From contig CAZWHA010000003.1 of NCBI GenBank assembly GCA_964633435.1, forward strand, positions 1 through 64,000: 64,000 nt of DNA. The letters are read 5' to 3'. The translations under genes were made by a program, and so were the position numbers. The notes under the pieces were generated by a model. It ran no database searches, was not told the DNA's origin, and saw nothing but the letters and a program-made list of their open reading frames with translations. Shown here piece after piece: positions 16,943-25,389 of the stretch (positions are counted from its first letter, which is position 1; each line of letters begins with the position of its first letter). The DNA comes from GCA-016699895 sp964633435. GTDB taxonomy: Bacteria > Patescibacteriota > Saccharimonadia > Saccharimonadales > Saccharimonadaceae.

Positions 16943-16971
16943 TTGACAAGTTAGCATAAGTTTGATAGAAT
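16943..16971 (+). promoter_or_regulatory. Promoter for gene at 17000
   Basis: TTGACA (16943-16948) and TAGAAT (16966-16971, preceded by TGA) are spaced 17 nt. They give a leader of about 22 nt before ATG 17000, with AAAGGCAAG as a weak ribosome binding site. Confidence 0.7.
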
Positions 16972-16999
16972 CAATAAAAGATTAAAATGAAAGGCAAGC

Positions 17000-17710
17000 A
17001 TGACAGCAGATACAAACACGGAAAAGTTAGATGATAGCCCAAATCACGAGGGTGATGTTGTCGAGAAGTTTTCTAGGCTTGTTGCGGCTATAAAAGAAGG
17101 ACTATCCAATGGAGGTCTGTCAAGCGAGATATTTGAGGTCACATCACTGGATGAAAGTGATTTGGGCGAGCGAACTCAGGTTTTGCCAGATGGAGTGTCG
17201 GTAGTTAAGGTTGGCGATGATACTTTGCAGAGCAAACAAATAGTTAGCATTAACCTGTCAACTCTAGCGAGGTCTGTAGATGATGCGGCAGATATTTCTC
17301 TCGGCGCACTTTTTGCGCGTTCTGCCGAAGCATTAAACTTGGATCCTGATCAGGTGGCAATGCTGCAACGCATTGTAGACAGAAAACAGTTTGACGCAAA
17401 GCAAAAGGAAGAAATTGATCAACTCCAAAAAGATACTGGTTACTCGCGGGGCGACTGGAAAGAATGGGGTGAGCCGTCGGTTAGCGTAGTTAAAACGACA
17501 AAGAAGGATGGAACGGTGCTGATGGGGGCCATCTTGGGTGCAACCACAACGACGCACGTCAGGATGGGCGCCAGCCAACCTGGTGATTCAGATAGATCAG
17601 GACTGCACGACCAAGATGATCTGTGGCAGGACGGCAAGCAAGACAATCATAATGTGAAGATTCCTCTAGATGCTTCAATTGAATGGATCGAACGACTAGT
17701 TGGTCGATAG
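17000..17710 (+). CDS. Hypothetical protein upstream of ABC-like ATPase
   Basis: The 236-residue product is not recognised. It is acidic and soluble. A helical middle part (DDAADISLGALFARSAEALN, then DPDQVAMLQRIVDRKQF) precedes a region ending in DASIEWIERLVGR. No transmembrane segment or catalytic motif is visible. It lies 15 nt before an ATPase gene and shares its promoter, so the two may work together. Confidence 0.65.
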   Translation: MTADTNTEKLDDSPNHEGDVVEKFSRLVAAIKEGLSNGGLSSEIFEVTSLDESDLGERTQVLPDGVSVVKVGDDTLQSKQIVSINLSTLARSVDDAADISLGALFARSAEALNLDPDQVAMLQRIVDRKQFDAKQKEEIDQLQKDTGYSRGDWKEWGEPSVSVVKTTKKDGTVLMGAILGATTTTHVRMGASQPGDSDRSGLHDQDDLWQDGKQDNHNVKIPLDASIEWIERLVGR

Positions 17711-17725
17711 AAGGAAAATATTATT

Positions 17726-18850
17726 ATGAAGGATGTCGACGGTATCACTGCACCAGTCCTGCCGTCTTGGGCTGATGCCGATCAAAAGAAAAGGAGCTAT
17801 CTAGGCCCAGACCTATTTGGTGGCGCAGAGACTAGATTCAATATTGACCCTACCAGTTACGATTGGCTTGATGAAGTCCGTGGTCCAGACTCAGAATCGG
17901 AATTAGAAGCGGACGGTCGGACAAAAAGTATTGGCGAGATGATGGAACGGCTCGGGTCTCTACCGCATTTTTTGGCAAGTTTTGATTGCAAAAAGCTAGC
18001 TTCGATAGATGTCTCTGAATTTGCTTACCAGGATCATAATATATCCAAAGAAAAGTCTGAACAAAATTTGCGTAGGATGATAGATATTTTTGAGCGCTTG
18101 CCTGCTATGGAGTTTGAACATGGCAAGTCATACTATATCTATGGTCCGAATGGCGGTGGAAAATCTGTCTTGTCTCAGGCTATTATGGTAGCTATTCAGC
18201 GTAAATGGCATGAGTTACGGCTTCAAGTTCAAGAGGTGCCTAACGGTAGTTATAGTGACGATGAATTTGTACCGATTTTTCCAAGAGATGCAAGCGGGCG
18301 CACGCATGATAAAGGATTGATTTTGGCCATATCGGAAGCCATTAATATTGATGATCTAGTCACTGCGGAGTCTTCCGAAAAAGAGGGGTTTGACGTGAAT
18401 GACATTACAACCGGCATTCATTTTTCTCTTGGCGCCGCGGCTAGCACTTCGCTAGGGCTCTCTGGTGCCCAAACAGTCAATTCATTTCTCATCAGTCAAG
18501 TAACGAAAGATAACAGGCCAGCCAGGCCCGACCCGACTGCGGTGTTCTTGGACGAGCCCGAGACGAGCCGTGATCGTACGCAATTAAAAAACTTAAAGGA
18601 TGAAATCGAAAATATTCGAAATCGACTAGGCAAAGAAACGATAGCTTTAGTGCCCACTCACTCTGAAATCATATATCGCGATCCGACAGCTTTGCGCATA
18701 GACTTGGACTATCCAGAAAAAGGCATTCATACGGCAGAGGGACTGGATCCAGTTGAGCTAATAGATATAAATCACCTTACAGCAGACCAATTAGAGAGGC
18801 TGGCTGAGCTGGCGGTTGCTCGAGCTCAACGACTGCGCGATGAAGAATAA
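17726..18850 (+). CDS. ABC/AAA-type ATPase of unknown role
   Basis: The 374-residue soluble ATPase has Walker A GPNGGGKS at 140-147, an ABC-signature-like LSGAQ at 245-249, Walker B TAVFLDEPE near 271-279 and a switch histidine in VPTHSEI. This order is that of ABC ATPases of the SMC/AAA_21 kind. No membrane partner is encoded nearby. The first 130 residues are unfamiliar. It could act in DNA, RNA or defence processes, but nothing in the sequence decides this. The gene has a leader GAAGGAAA before ATG and lies 14 nt before galU. Confidence 0.75.
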   Translation: MKDVDGITAPVLPSWADADQKKRSYLGPDLFGGAETRFNIDPTSYDWLDEVRGPDSESELEADGRTKSIGEMMERLGSLPHFLASFDCKKLASIDVSEFAYQDHNISKEKSEQNLRRMIDIFERLPAMEFEHGKSYYIYGPNGGGKSVLSQAIMVAIQRKWHELRLQVQEVPNGSYSDDEFVPIFPRDASGRTHDKGLILAISEAINIDDLVTAESSEKEGFDVNDITTGIHFSLGAAASTSLGLSGAQTVNSFLISQVTKDNRPARPDPTAVFLDEPETSRDRTQLKNLKDEIENIRNRLGKETIALVPTHSEIIYRDPTALRIDLDYPEKGIHTAEGLDPVELIDINHLTADQLERLAELAVARAQRLRDEE

Positions 18851-18852
18851 GA

Positions 18853-18858
18853 TATAAT
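18853..18858 (+). promoter_or_regulatory. -10 box of galU
   Basis: TATAAT at 18853-18858 ends 6 nt before the ATG at 18865 and overlaps the end of the ATPase gene region. A leaderless mRNA is predicted. Confidence 0.65.
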
Positions 18859-18864
18859 GGTCGT

Positions 18865-19694
18865 ATGAACATCACCAAAGCTATCATTCCTGTCGCAGGT
18901 TGGGGTACGCGCATGCTACCCATTACTAAATCAATTGAAAAGAGTATGTTGCCAATTGGCAATCGTCCCGTGATCGATTTTGTGGTACAGGACGTGCTAA
19001 AGGCTGGCATTAAGGATATCTATTTTGTAGTAGGTGAGCAGAGTACTCAATTGCAGAGTTACTATCGCAGCAATATTCCACTCAATGATTATTTGCGGCG
19101 GGTTGGCAAGACCGACATGTTAGACCTAGTTCGACCGCTTCAGGGCGTCAATATCCATTTCCTCACACAGTCTAGTACGGGGGGGGTTATGGCACCAGTG
19201 TCCCGGTAGGGGTTGCTAGTGAATTTATTGCAGAGGACGAGTCGGCTATAGTGATCATGGGCGACCAATTCTTTTACCGGACCGATGATGGCTCCAATGC
19301 GGCTGATTTGATCGAATTTGTATCGTCGCGGAATTTGACTGCCGGATTATACGGCGTCCAGATGCCGATTGACAATATCGACAGCAGTATTGAGGTTGAT
19401 GCGGATGGTAATTATGTCAGAATCGTCGAAAAGCCCAAACCGGGCGAAGCTCCAACCGACCTGCAGAACGCTAGTTTCTATCTCTTTGACAAGGATATAT
19501 TCGAGTTGGCTCGCACGTTACCGGTCAATCCCGCTCGTGGCGAATACGAGGTCACTGACGCTATCAATGCCTATGTTGCCAGCGGCAAAAAACTCGCCGT
19601 TGGGACTGTCAGCGGTCAGTATATGGAGTGTGGCAGTGTTGCGGGCTGGTTGCGTGCCAACCAGGTCGTTGGCGCGGACTTGCTAAAACCCTAA
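18865..19694 (+). pseudogene. galU: UTP--glucose-1-phosphate uridylyltransferase, off by one G (phase-variable candidate)
   Basis: Makes UDP-glucose for surface polysaccharide. Two pieces in different frames form one GalU-like enzyme. The N-terminal part has IIPVAGWGTRMLPITKSIEK (nucleotide-binding loop) and runs to the G tract. As written it stops at 19209 after 114 residues. Adding one G to the G8 tract (19179-19186) gives STGGGYGTSVPVGVASEFI and continues through IMGDQFFY, VRIVEKPKPGEAPTDLQNAS and GEYEVTDAINAY to 19694, 276 residues in total. No other lesion is seen. This is either a phase-OFF state or a homopolymer sequencing error. Confidence 0.88.
19179..19186 (+). repeat. G8 homopolymer in galU (out of frame; nine needed)
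   Basis: Eight G after TAC and before TTATGG. Nine would restore a continuous 276-residue GalU; eight gives a stop 23 nt later. Confidence 0.95.
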
Positions 19695-19699
19695 ATCTC

Positions 19700-19708
19700 T
19701 GCTACAAT
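19700..19708 (+). promoter_or_regulatory. Extended -10 of rplU
   Basis: TGCTACAAT at 19700-19708. The start codon is 28 nt downstream and preceded by AAAGGAA, so rplU has a short conventional leader. Confidence 0.6.
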
Positions 19709-19736
19709 TAGACGGTTAATTTAACTAAAGGAACAG

Positions 19737-20042
19737 ATGAAAGCAGTCATTCAAGTCGGCGGCAAACAACAGATTGTCGCTGAAAAAGAGACCCTTTTGG
19801 TGGACAAGCTACCAGAGGACCAGAAAGAGCTCACGTTTGATGCACTGTTGACTTTCGATGATAAAAAAACGACAGTCGGCACGCCAACCGTGAAAGATGT
19901 GAAGGTGAAAGCCAAAGTGGTTGAGCCGCTCGTCAAAGGCGATAAAGTTATCGCGATTCGCTACAAGAGTAAAAAGCGTGTCAATAAAAAGCGCGGTCAT
20001 CGTCAGGAATATTCTCGCGTTGAGATCACGTCGATCAAATAA
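19737..20042 (+). CDS. rplU: Large ribosomal subunit protein bL21
   Basis: The 101-residue protein begins MKAVIQVGGKQQIV, and has VKAKVVEPLVKGDKVIAIRY and the C-terminal KRGHRQEYSRVEITSI, all diagnostic of bL21. Length is normal. In most bacteria rpmA (bL27) follows directly; here a terminator follows instead, and rpmA lies at 56.4 kb on the other strand. Confidence 0.97.
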   Translation: MKAVIQVGGKQQIVAEKETLLVDKLPEDQKELTFDALLTFDDKKTTVGTPTVKDVKVKAKVVEPLVKGDKVIAIRYKSKKRVNKKRGHRQEYSRVEITSIK

Positions 20043-20060
20043 CACGGTTATGCATAGAAA

Positions 20061-20086
20061 ATCGTTCCAAATGGGACGATTTTTTG
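20061..20086 (+). terminator. rplU terminator
   Basis: ATCGTTCC (20061-20068) pairs with GGGACGAT (20073-20080) around a 4-nt loop, followed by TTTTT. The U tract merges into the parA -10 region. Confidence 0.85.
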
Positions 20087-20093
20087 TTATAAT
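20085..20093 (+). promoter_or_regulatory. Extended -10 of parA
   Basis: TTGTTATAAT ends at 20093, 7 nt before ATG 20101. It directly follows the rplU terminator. Leaderless mRNA predicted. Confidence 0.65.
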
Positions 20094-20100
20094 GAGGGGA

Positions 20101-20910
20101 ATGAGTGAGGGTAAATCAGCCGTGATTATAACGGTCACGAATCAAAAAGGCGGTGTTGGTAAAACGACGACCGCAGTTAATCTGGCATATTCGTTGGCCA
20201 AGGATCACAAAGCCGGGGTGCTGCTGATCGATTTTGATCCGCAAGGCAATGCGACCAGTGGCCTCGGAATTGACAAATCGCAGCTAAAGTCAGTGACTAA
20301 CGCAGATGGCGTACCAACTATTCTCGACGCGATCACGGGTGAGCGACCGCTTGCCGAAGTTGTCCAGCCGACTAATTTTAAACGATTGTCGGTGGCACCA
20401 GCGACACCGCAACTGGCCGATGCTGAGTCAGGCCTTGCCAAGGCCGAACGTCGTTTTGTGCGCCTGCGTGATGCGATTAAGCCGGTTTCTGGTGACTATG
20501 ACTTTATTATTATTGATTCGCCACCGTCTCTCAGCTTGTTGACTGTTAATGCGCTGATTGCAGCAGGCCATGTGTTACTGCCGGTTCAAGCAGAGTTTTA
20601 TGCGCTAGAGGGTTTGGGTCAACTACTTGAAACTATGCAATTAGTGCGCAAAGGTCTGAATCCAACACTCGAACTGCTGGGTGTGCTCGTCACTATGATG
20701 GATTCACGAACGACGCTATCCGGTCAGGTGTACGAGGAGGTCGCGAAACATTTCCCAGGCAAAGTCATGAATACTAAAATTCCGCGCAATGTCCGCCTTG
20801 CCGAAGCGCCGTCGCATGGCTTGCCGGTCGGTGCCTATGATCGATTTAGTAAAGGTTCGCGTGCCTACAAGGCCGCAGCCGAGGAAATTGTAAAACGACT
20901 AGGCAAATAG
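20101..20910 (+). CDS. parA: Chromosome partitioning ATPase ParA (Soj)
   Basis: The 269-residue Walker-type ATPase has the deviant Walker A QKGGVGKTTTAVNLA near 15-29, LIDFDPQGNATSGLG, and the switch region IIIDSPPSLSLLTVNAL. It works with ParB to segregate the chromosome. The ATG at 20101 is chosen over an upstream open stretch because that stretch runs through rplU and its terminator. parB follows 77 nt later under its own -10 box. Confidence 0.96.
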   Translation: MSEGKSAVIITVTNQKGGVGKTTTAVNLAYSLAKDHKAGVLLIDFDPQGNATSGLGIDKSQLKSVTNADGVPTILDAITGERPLAEVVQPTNFKRLSVAPATPQLADAESGLAKAERRFVRLRDAIKPVSGDYDFIIIDSPPSLSLLTVNALIAAGHVLLPVQAEFYALEGLGQLLETMQLVRKGLNPTLELLGVLVTMMDSRTTLSGQVYEEVAKHFPGKVMNTKIPRNVRLAEAPSHGLPVGAYDRFSKGSRAYKAAAEEIVKRLGK

Positions 20911-20971
20911 CGATCTTGCAGCGCTTCTAGTATATCTCAACAGCAAAAAACACTTAGCCGGAGTGGTTTTG

Positions 20972-20980
20972 TGGTATAAT
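20972..20980 (+). promoter_or_regulatory. Extended -10 of parB
   Basis: TGGTATAAT ends at 20980, 7 nt before ATG 20988. No ribosome binding site; leaderless. Confidence 0.68.
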
Positions 20981-20987
20981 CGTCGTT

Positions 20988-21887
20988 ATGGTTAAACGAG
21001 GGCTAGGAAAAGGATTTGAAGCGTTAATTCCGACTGACTTGGTCGAGGAGAGTTTTGATCCAACCGCAGCTGAGGATGAAAAGATTTCGGATCTGCGGGT
21101 GTTGCCAGTTAAAGACATTACGCCGGATCCTAATCAGCCGAGGCGGCATTTCGAAGAGGAGGCACTGCAAGCGCTAGCAGATTCAATTCGCGAGCACGGC
21201 GTGTTGCAGCCGATCGTTGTTGTGCCAAAGCAGGGCGGTTATGAAATTGTGGCTGGCGAACGACGCTGGCGAGCAGCCAAACTGGCCGATCAAACGAAAA
21301 TCCCTGCCATTATTCGTACACTCGGGGCACAACACAAACTCGAACTCAGCATTATCGAAAATGTGCAGCGAACTGATTTGAATCCGCTCGAAACAGCGAC
21401 GGCATACCTGAAATTGAAAAACCAGTTCAATATGACTGATACCGAAATCGCTAAACGGGTTGGTAAAGCCCTTAGCACCATTTCTAATCAGATGCGTTTA
21501 CTCGGGCTGCCGGACTATGCCAAGGAAGTCCTGATTCAGGGTGGTATGACTGAGGGTCACGCCAGGCAAATTCTAGCACTGCCGGATGACAAGGCTAAAC
21601 TGCAGTTATTCGATAATATTGTGCGGGATGGTTGGACGGTCCGTAAATGTGAACAGTTCGTCATTGGATACAAAAAGGGTATGAAAGAATCTTCAATAGC
21701 GGCGCGGAGCGGTTCGGCGCACAAGGCGACCTTGACTGAAACTGATGTTACCAAGGCGATTGCTGCTAGAGTGGGATTGAAATCCTCGGCAATCACACAG
21801 AAGACAACGGCTCATGGTGGCGCTATCATTATTAAATTTGCTGACGATACCGAACTAGCACAGATCAAGCGATTGCTCGGTAAATAG
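20988..21887 (+). CDS. parB: Chromosome partitioning protein ParB (Spo0J)
   Basis: The 299-residue product starts VKRGLGKGFEALIP, the typical N-terminal ParB box. It has the CTPase/ParB-Srx core with GERRWRAAKLA and IENVQRTDLNPLETA, and the helix-turn-helix MTDTEIAKRVGKALSTISNQ. The C-terminal dimerisation region is present. No consensus parS was found in the window. Confidence 0.96.
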   Translation: MVKRGLGKGFEALIPTDLVEESFDPTAAEDEKISDLRVLPVKDITPDPNQPRRHFEEEALQALADSIREHGVLQPIVVVPKQGGYEIVAGERRWRAAKLADQTKIPAIIRTLGAQHKLELSIIENVQRTDLNPLETATAYLKLKNQFNMTDTEIAKRVGKALSTISNQMRLLGLPDYAKEVLIQGGMTEGHARQILALPDDKAKLQLFDNIVRDGWTVRKCEQFVIGYKKGMKESSIAARSGSAHKATLTETDVTKAIAARVGLKSSAITQKTTAHGGAIIIKFADDTELAQIKRLLGK

Positions 21888-21905
21888 CTAGCAAAGCCCT
21901 GCAGA

Positions 21906-22718
21906 CTAAAATGTCGTAATATGATCGAATGGCCAGATACGTAGTGTGACTGGCCCGACGATGTTTTCGAGCGGTATCGTGCCGAGGTTGGCGCGATTAT
22001 CGCCATTACGGCTATCCATCGAATAACTACCAACACGATGATCACCGACGACGAAAATCTCGTCATCTGGAACGGTGACGTTAGTGCCGTCACCATCGAC
22101 ACAGTCATTGTAAGTGCTATCGTCACTCGCTAGATTGTGAAAGGTAGGATAGGGATCAAAACCATCAGGATGATCATCGTTATAAACCTTTAGCACACAA
22201 TTATTGACGGTAACACGCTCACCTGGCAAACCAATAACGCGTTTGACGACGTATTCATCATCTTCGCCGCGGATCCACTTTGGATTCTGAAAGACAATAA
22301 TTTGACCACGAGCGGGAATGTACTGATTGCCAGTGATCTTGGCCAGCGTAACCGGTACACGGTTAACGATCAAACGATCATTTGGCTCGTCGTTGACGCC
22401 GCCTTCGAGTGTTGGTTCCATGCTGGGCCCGACCACGTTAAAACTGCGAAAAATAAAGGTATTGATCAGGTAGGCGCCAATGACCACGACCAGCACAAAA
22501 CCAGCTAGGCCAAATAGGTCACGCAGCCAGGACGGACCTTTCTTGGCGGCGGGTTGTGGCGTCTCGATCTTAGTGGCGGAAAGTGGCTGATCAGCGATAT
22601 GTTGCGATGTGGCTGGCTTTACCGGCGCCGCCGGCTGACTGGGCGGCAGGGGTAGATTATTATAGAAATTATTGGTCTGGCGACCGTCACCACTCGGCTT
22701 GTTCGGTTCTGGATTCAT
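21906..22718 (-). CDS. lepB: Signal peptidase I
   Basis: Removes signal peptides from exported proteins. The 270-residue product has a proline-rich cytoplasmic N terminus of about 65 residues, one transmembrane helix (about 68-90), and the catalytic domain. The nucleophile is S99 in GPSMEPTL, the general base K159 in VVKRVIGLPGE, and box E is VVGDHRVGSYSMDSR. Transcribed opposite to parAB. Upstream, TAAACT ends 7 nt before the ATG, so it may be leaderless as well. Confidence 0.95.
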   Translation of the reverse strand: MNPEPNKPSGDGRQTNNFYNNLPLPPSQPAAPVKPATSQHIADQPLSATKIETPQPAAKKGPSWLRDLFGLAGFVLVVVIGAYLINTFIFRSFNVVGPSMEPTLEGGVNDEPNDRLIVNRVPVTLAKITGNQYIPARGQIIVFQNPKWIRGEDDEYVVKRVIGLPGERVTVNNCVLKVYNDDHPDGFDPYPTFHNLASDDSTYNDCVDGDGTNVTVPDDEIFVVGDHRVGSYSMDSRNGDNRANLGTIPLENIVGPVTLRIWPFDHITTF

Positions 22719-22768
22719 CGTATACAGTTTACGCTAATAGATCCGAAAAGTCCACTCGGCCAGATGTG

Positions 22769-22777
22769 TGCTATAAT
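22769..22777 (+). promoter_or_regulatory. Extended -10 for membrane protein gene
   Basis: TGCTATAAT at 22769-22777, 11 nt before ATG 22789. A leader of only a few nucleotides is expected. Confidence 0.6.
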
Positions 22778-22788
22778 TGTTGCCAGTT

Positions 22789-23568
22789 ATGGTGGAATTG
22801 ATAAAGTCGTCCCATCGCAAGTCGATACTCGCTAGCACGCTGCATGCCTTTTTCTATGTAGCCTATGCAGTAGTAGTATTGCTGTTGCTCATCGTGTTTC
22901 CAACCGCACCATGGGCTGCATTGGCTCTCGTTATAGTATCAAAATGGCGTGTCGTAGCGGTGAGACCGCGCTATTGGTGGGCGAACATCTTGTCAAATTT
23001 GCCCGATACACTGTTTGGACTCGGTATTGTCACGCTGATGTGGGTGAGCGGTACATTATCGTTACAGATCTTGTTAACGATCGTTCATATCGCGTGGCTC
23101 GTGGTGCTAAAGCCGCAGCATAAACGGGATATGGTGATGGTTCAGGCTGGCGTGTCGCAGTTCGTGGCGCTGTGGGCGTTATTTACGGTCGGTCATATTA
23201 TGCCGGTCGTTCTGGTCGTTGTTTTAACTTTTGTTATTGGTTTTAGCTCAGCCAGGCATGCCTTGTCGGCTCATGATGAAGTTGATCGGGGACTGCTGGC
23301 GCTCGTCTGGGGATTTTTAGTGGCACAACTTGGCTTTATGGCATGGCACTGGACCATCGCTTATTCGATAACACCAACGCTCAAAGTCCCGCAGGTGGCG
23401 ATCATTATCGCGGCGGTAGCCATGCTGGCCGAGCGCGGCTACGCCGCCTGGCGCGACGACGGTGTGATCACCTGGGAGGAAATGAAATGGCCCACGATAT
23501 TTGTCGGTTTAGTGCTAGCCATCCTCCTCTTGGCGTTTAGCGGACTATGGGATGCCTCGACATTGTGA
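22789..23568 (+). CDS. Polytopic membrane protein of unknown function
   Basis: The 259-residue product has about seven or eight hydrophobic segments, starting with STLHAFFYVAYAVVVLLLLI and ending with IFVGLVLAILLLAFSG. No family motif is recognised. The ATG at 22789 follows a -10 box; an earlier TTG in frame lies inside the promoter and is rejected. The LCP gene follows 30 nt downstream with its own -10. Confidence 0.7.
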   Translation: MVELIKSSHRKSILASTLHAFFYVAYAVVVLLLLIVFPTAPWAALALVIVSKWRVVAVRPRYWWANILSNLPDTLFGLGIVTLMWVSGTLSLQILLTIVHIAWLVVLKPQHKRDMVMVQAGVSQFVALWALFTVGHIMPVVLVVVLTFVIGFSSARHALSAHDEVDRGLLALVWGFLVAQLGFMAWHWTIAYSITPTLKVPQVAIIIAAVAMLAERGYAAWRDDGVITWEEMKWPTIFVGLVLAILLLAFSGLWDASTL

Positions 23569-23577
23569 TAACCGATA

Positions 23578-23586
23578 TGCTAAAAT
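23578..23586 (+). promoter_or_regulatory. Extended -10 of second LCP gene
   Basis: TGCTAAAAT ends at 23586, 12 nt before ATG 23599. No ribosome binding site. Confidence 0.55.
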
Positions 23587-23598
23587 AGATCTCATCGT

Positions 23599-25389
23599 AT
23601 GAAGAAAAGTCAATCGATTGATGGTTTTGTGTTGCGCAGTAATTCCGGCGAGCGGCCGACTATTGATGGCAGTCCTAAACGACGTCGAGTCTACCTAGAT
23701 GGTGGCAACATTACTGTCCAACTGCCAGCTAAACAGCAAAGTAAAAGAGTCGTTGACGATGCGCCGCAGCTCCGTCGTACCACTGGATATCATTCCGGTG
23801 CAGTTATGGGTGAAGAGGTTGAGTTGGATCAGGAAATCGCTAGTTCGTTATCGAATTTGCCAGAACTAGCTGATCGAAAGGGCCGATCAAGGGTTAAAAA
23901 CCTGCAATCAACCTATGAACCGAGCTCGAAAAAGGATAAAAAAACCAAGCGGCGCAAGGATAAAATAGCACTAGCGAAACCTGGGCGACGTAAACTGATC
24001 AGGCGCCTCATTATCTGGACTGTTGTCGGCGGACTGTTGGCGATCATTGGATTTATGGTGCTGCGAGCTCTCGGTAGTGTCAGCAATATTTTTGAAGGTA
24101 ACCCACTGGATGCCTTTACGTCAACGACACCACTCGACGAGGACAAGAACGGTCGGACAAATATCCTAATTCTGGGAACCGCTGATGACGAAAAGGGCCA
24201 TGATGGCGGAAATTTGACTGATTCGATTATGATTATGTCGATTGACCAGGATAATTACGATGCTTATATGATTTCGATCCCGCGTGATCTGTGGGTTGAC
24301 TATGGTCAAGCCTGTCCGTCGGGTTACAAAGGCAAGATCAATGCTGCCTATAGCTGTTTTGGTGGCGCAACGGGCGATGTAGCCAAGGACAAAGCTGCGC
24401 TAAAGAAGTCTATCATATTCTATTCCAACATCACCGGCATTGATATTCAATATGCTACCAATGTTAATTATACGGTGTTCCGTGACGTGGTAAACGCCAT
24501 CGGTGGCAGTATCACGGTAACTATCGAGTCACGCGATCCTAGAGGCATCCTGGACGGGGCGTTTGACGGGGCCTGCGGTACTACGACGGCACAGCGGATA
24601 AAGAACTGCCCACCGAACGGACATGCCTTGCAGCTGCCCAATGGCGAGCAAACGCTTGATGCCGAACACGCTCTTTACCTGGTCCTGGCACGCGGCAATA
24701 CCTCACCGACCTATGGACTGGAACAGAGTAACTTTGACCGCGAAAAGAACCAGCAGCTCGTTATCAAGGGGATTATTGATAAAGCCAATAGTAACGGATC
24801 GTTTACCAATGTTTCGACGGTGATGTCGCTGATCACTAGCATGGGTACGAATTTACGGACAACCTTTGAAACTGGCAATATTAAAACGTTGATTAATATC
24901 GTCAAGAACTTTAAATCTGAGGACATGCAGACAGTTAGCTTGGTTGATGCCGAGCCGGCGCTGCTGACTACTAGCATGGTTAATGGCCAAAGTGTGGTGG
25001 TGCCGGTCGCGGGAACCTTTAATTATACTGCTATTCAAAAATACCTAGCCAAAAAACTATCGAGCGATCCCGTCGCTAGCGAAGAGCCCACGGTGTATGT
25101 TTATAACGGCGGCGCTGCCAGCGGTTCGGCGTCGGCTATCACCGAAAAATTGACTGACAAGGGCTATACGGCAACGACCAAGGGTAATGTCGATGATGTC
25201 GATGCCAAATATAAACTCTACGATTTAACTGATGGTAAAAAATCGCGTAGCGCGGCCGCTCTGAAAAAATTGTTCGGCGTCGAAGCGGGAAAAGTATCGG
25301 ACAAAAGTACATTACCCTCAGGTGTTGATAGTGGTGCGGACTTTATCCTGGTCGTTGGCAGTCAATATATCAGTGAGTCGAGCGACTAA
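23599..25389 (+). CDS. LCP family glycopolymer ligase with C-terminal LytR domain
   Basis: The 596-residue protein has a long basic cytoplasmic N terminus (about 130 residues), one transmembrane helix (about 136-155), an LCP domain and a C-terminal LytR_C domain (TVYVYNGGAASGSASAITEK onward). LCP landmarks are GRTNILILGTADD, NLTDSIMIMSID, the catalytic arginine segment ISIPRDLWVDYG, and LVLARGNTSPTYGLEQSNFD. It is the second LCP protein in the window and larger than the one at 9.8 kb. It may attach a different polymer. Its stop overlaps the convergent prmC by 4 nt. Confidence 0.93.
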   Translation: MKKSQSIDGFVLRSNSGERPTIDGSPKRRRVYLDGGNITVQLPAKQQSKRVVDDAPQLRRTTGYHSGAVMGEEVELDQEIASSLSNLPELADRKGRSRVKNLQSTYEPSSKKDKKTKRRKDKIALAKPGRRKLIRRLIIWTVVGGLLAIIGFMVLRALGSVSNIFEGNPLDAFTSTTPLDEDKNGRTNILILGTADDEKGHDGGNLTDSIMIMSIDQDNYDAYMISIPRDLWVDYGQACPSGYKGKINAAYSCFGGATGDVAKDKAALKKSIIFYSNITGIDIQYATNVNYTVFRDVVNAIGGSITVTIESRDPRGILDGAFDGACGTTTAQRIKNCPPNGHALQLPNGEQTLDAEHALYLVLARGNTSPTYGLEQSNFDREKNQQLVIKGIIDKANSNGSFTNVSTVMSLITSMGTNLRTTFETGNIKTLINIVKNFKSEDMQTVSLVDAEPALLTTSMVNGQSVVVPVAGTFNYTAIQKYLAKKLSSDPVASEEPTVYVYNGGAASGSASAITEKLTDKGYTATTKGNVDDVDAKYKLYDLTDGKKSRSAAALKKLFGVEAGKVSDKSTLPSGVDSGADFILVVGSQYISESSD

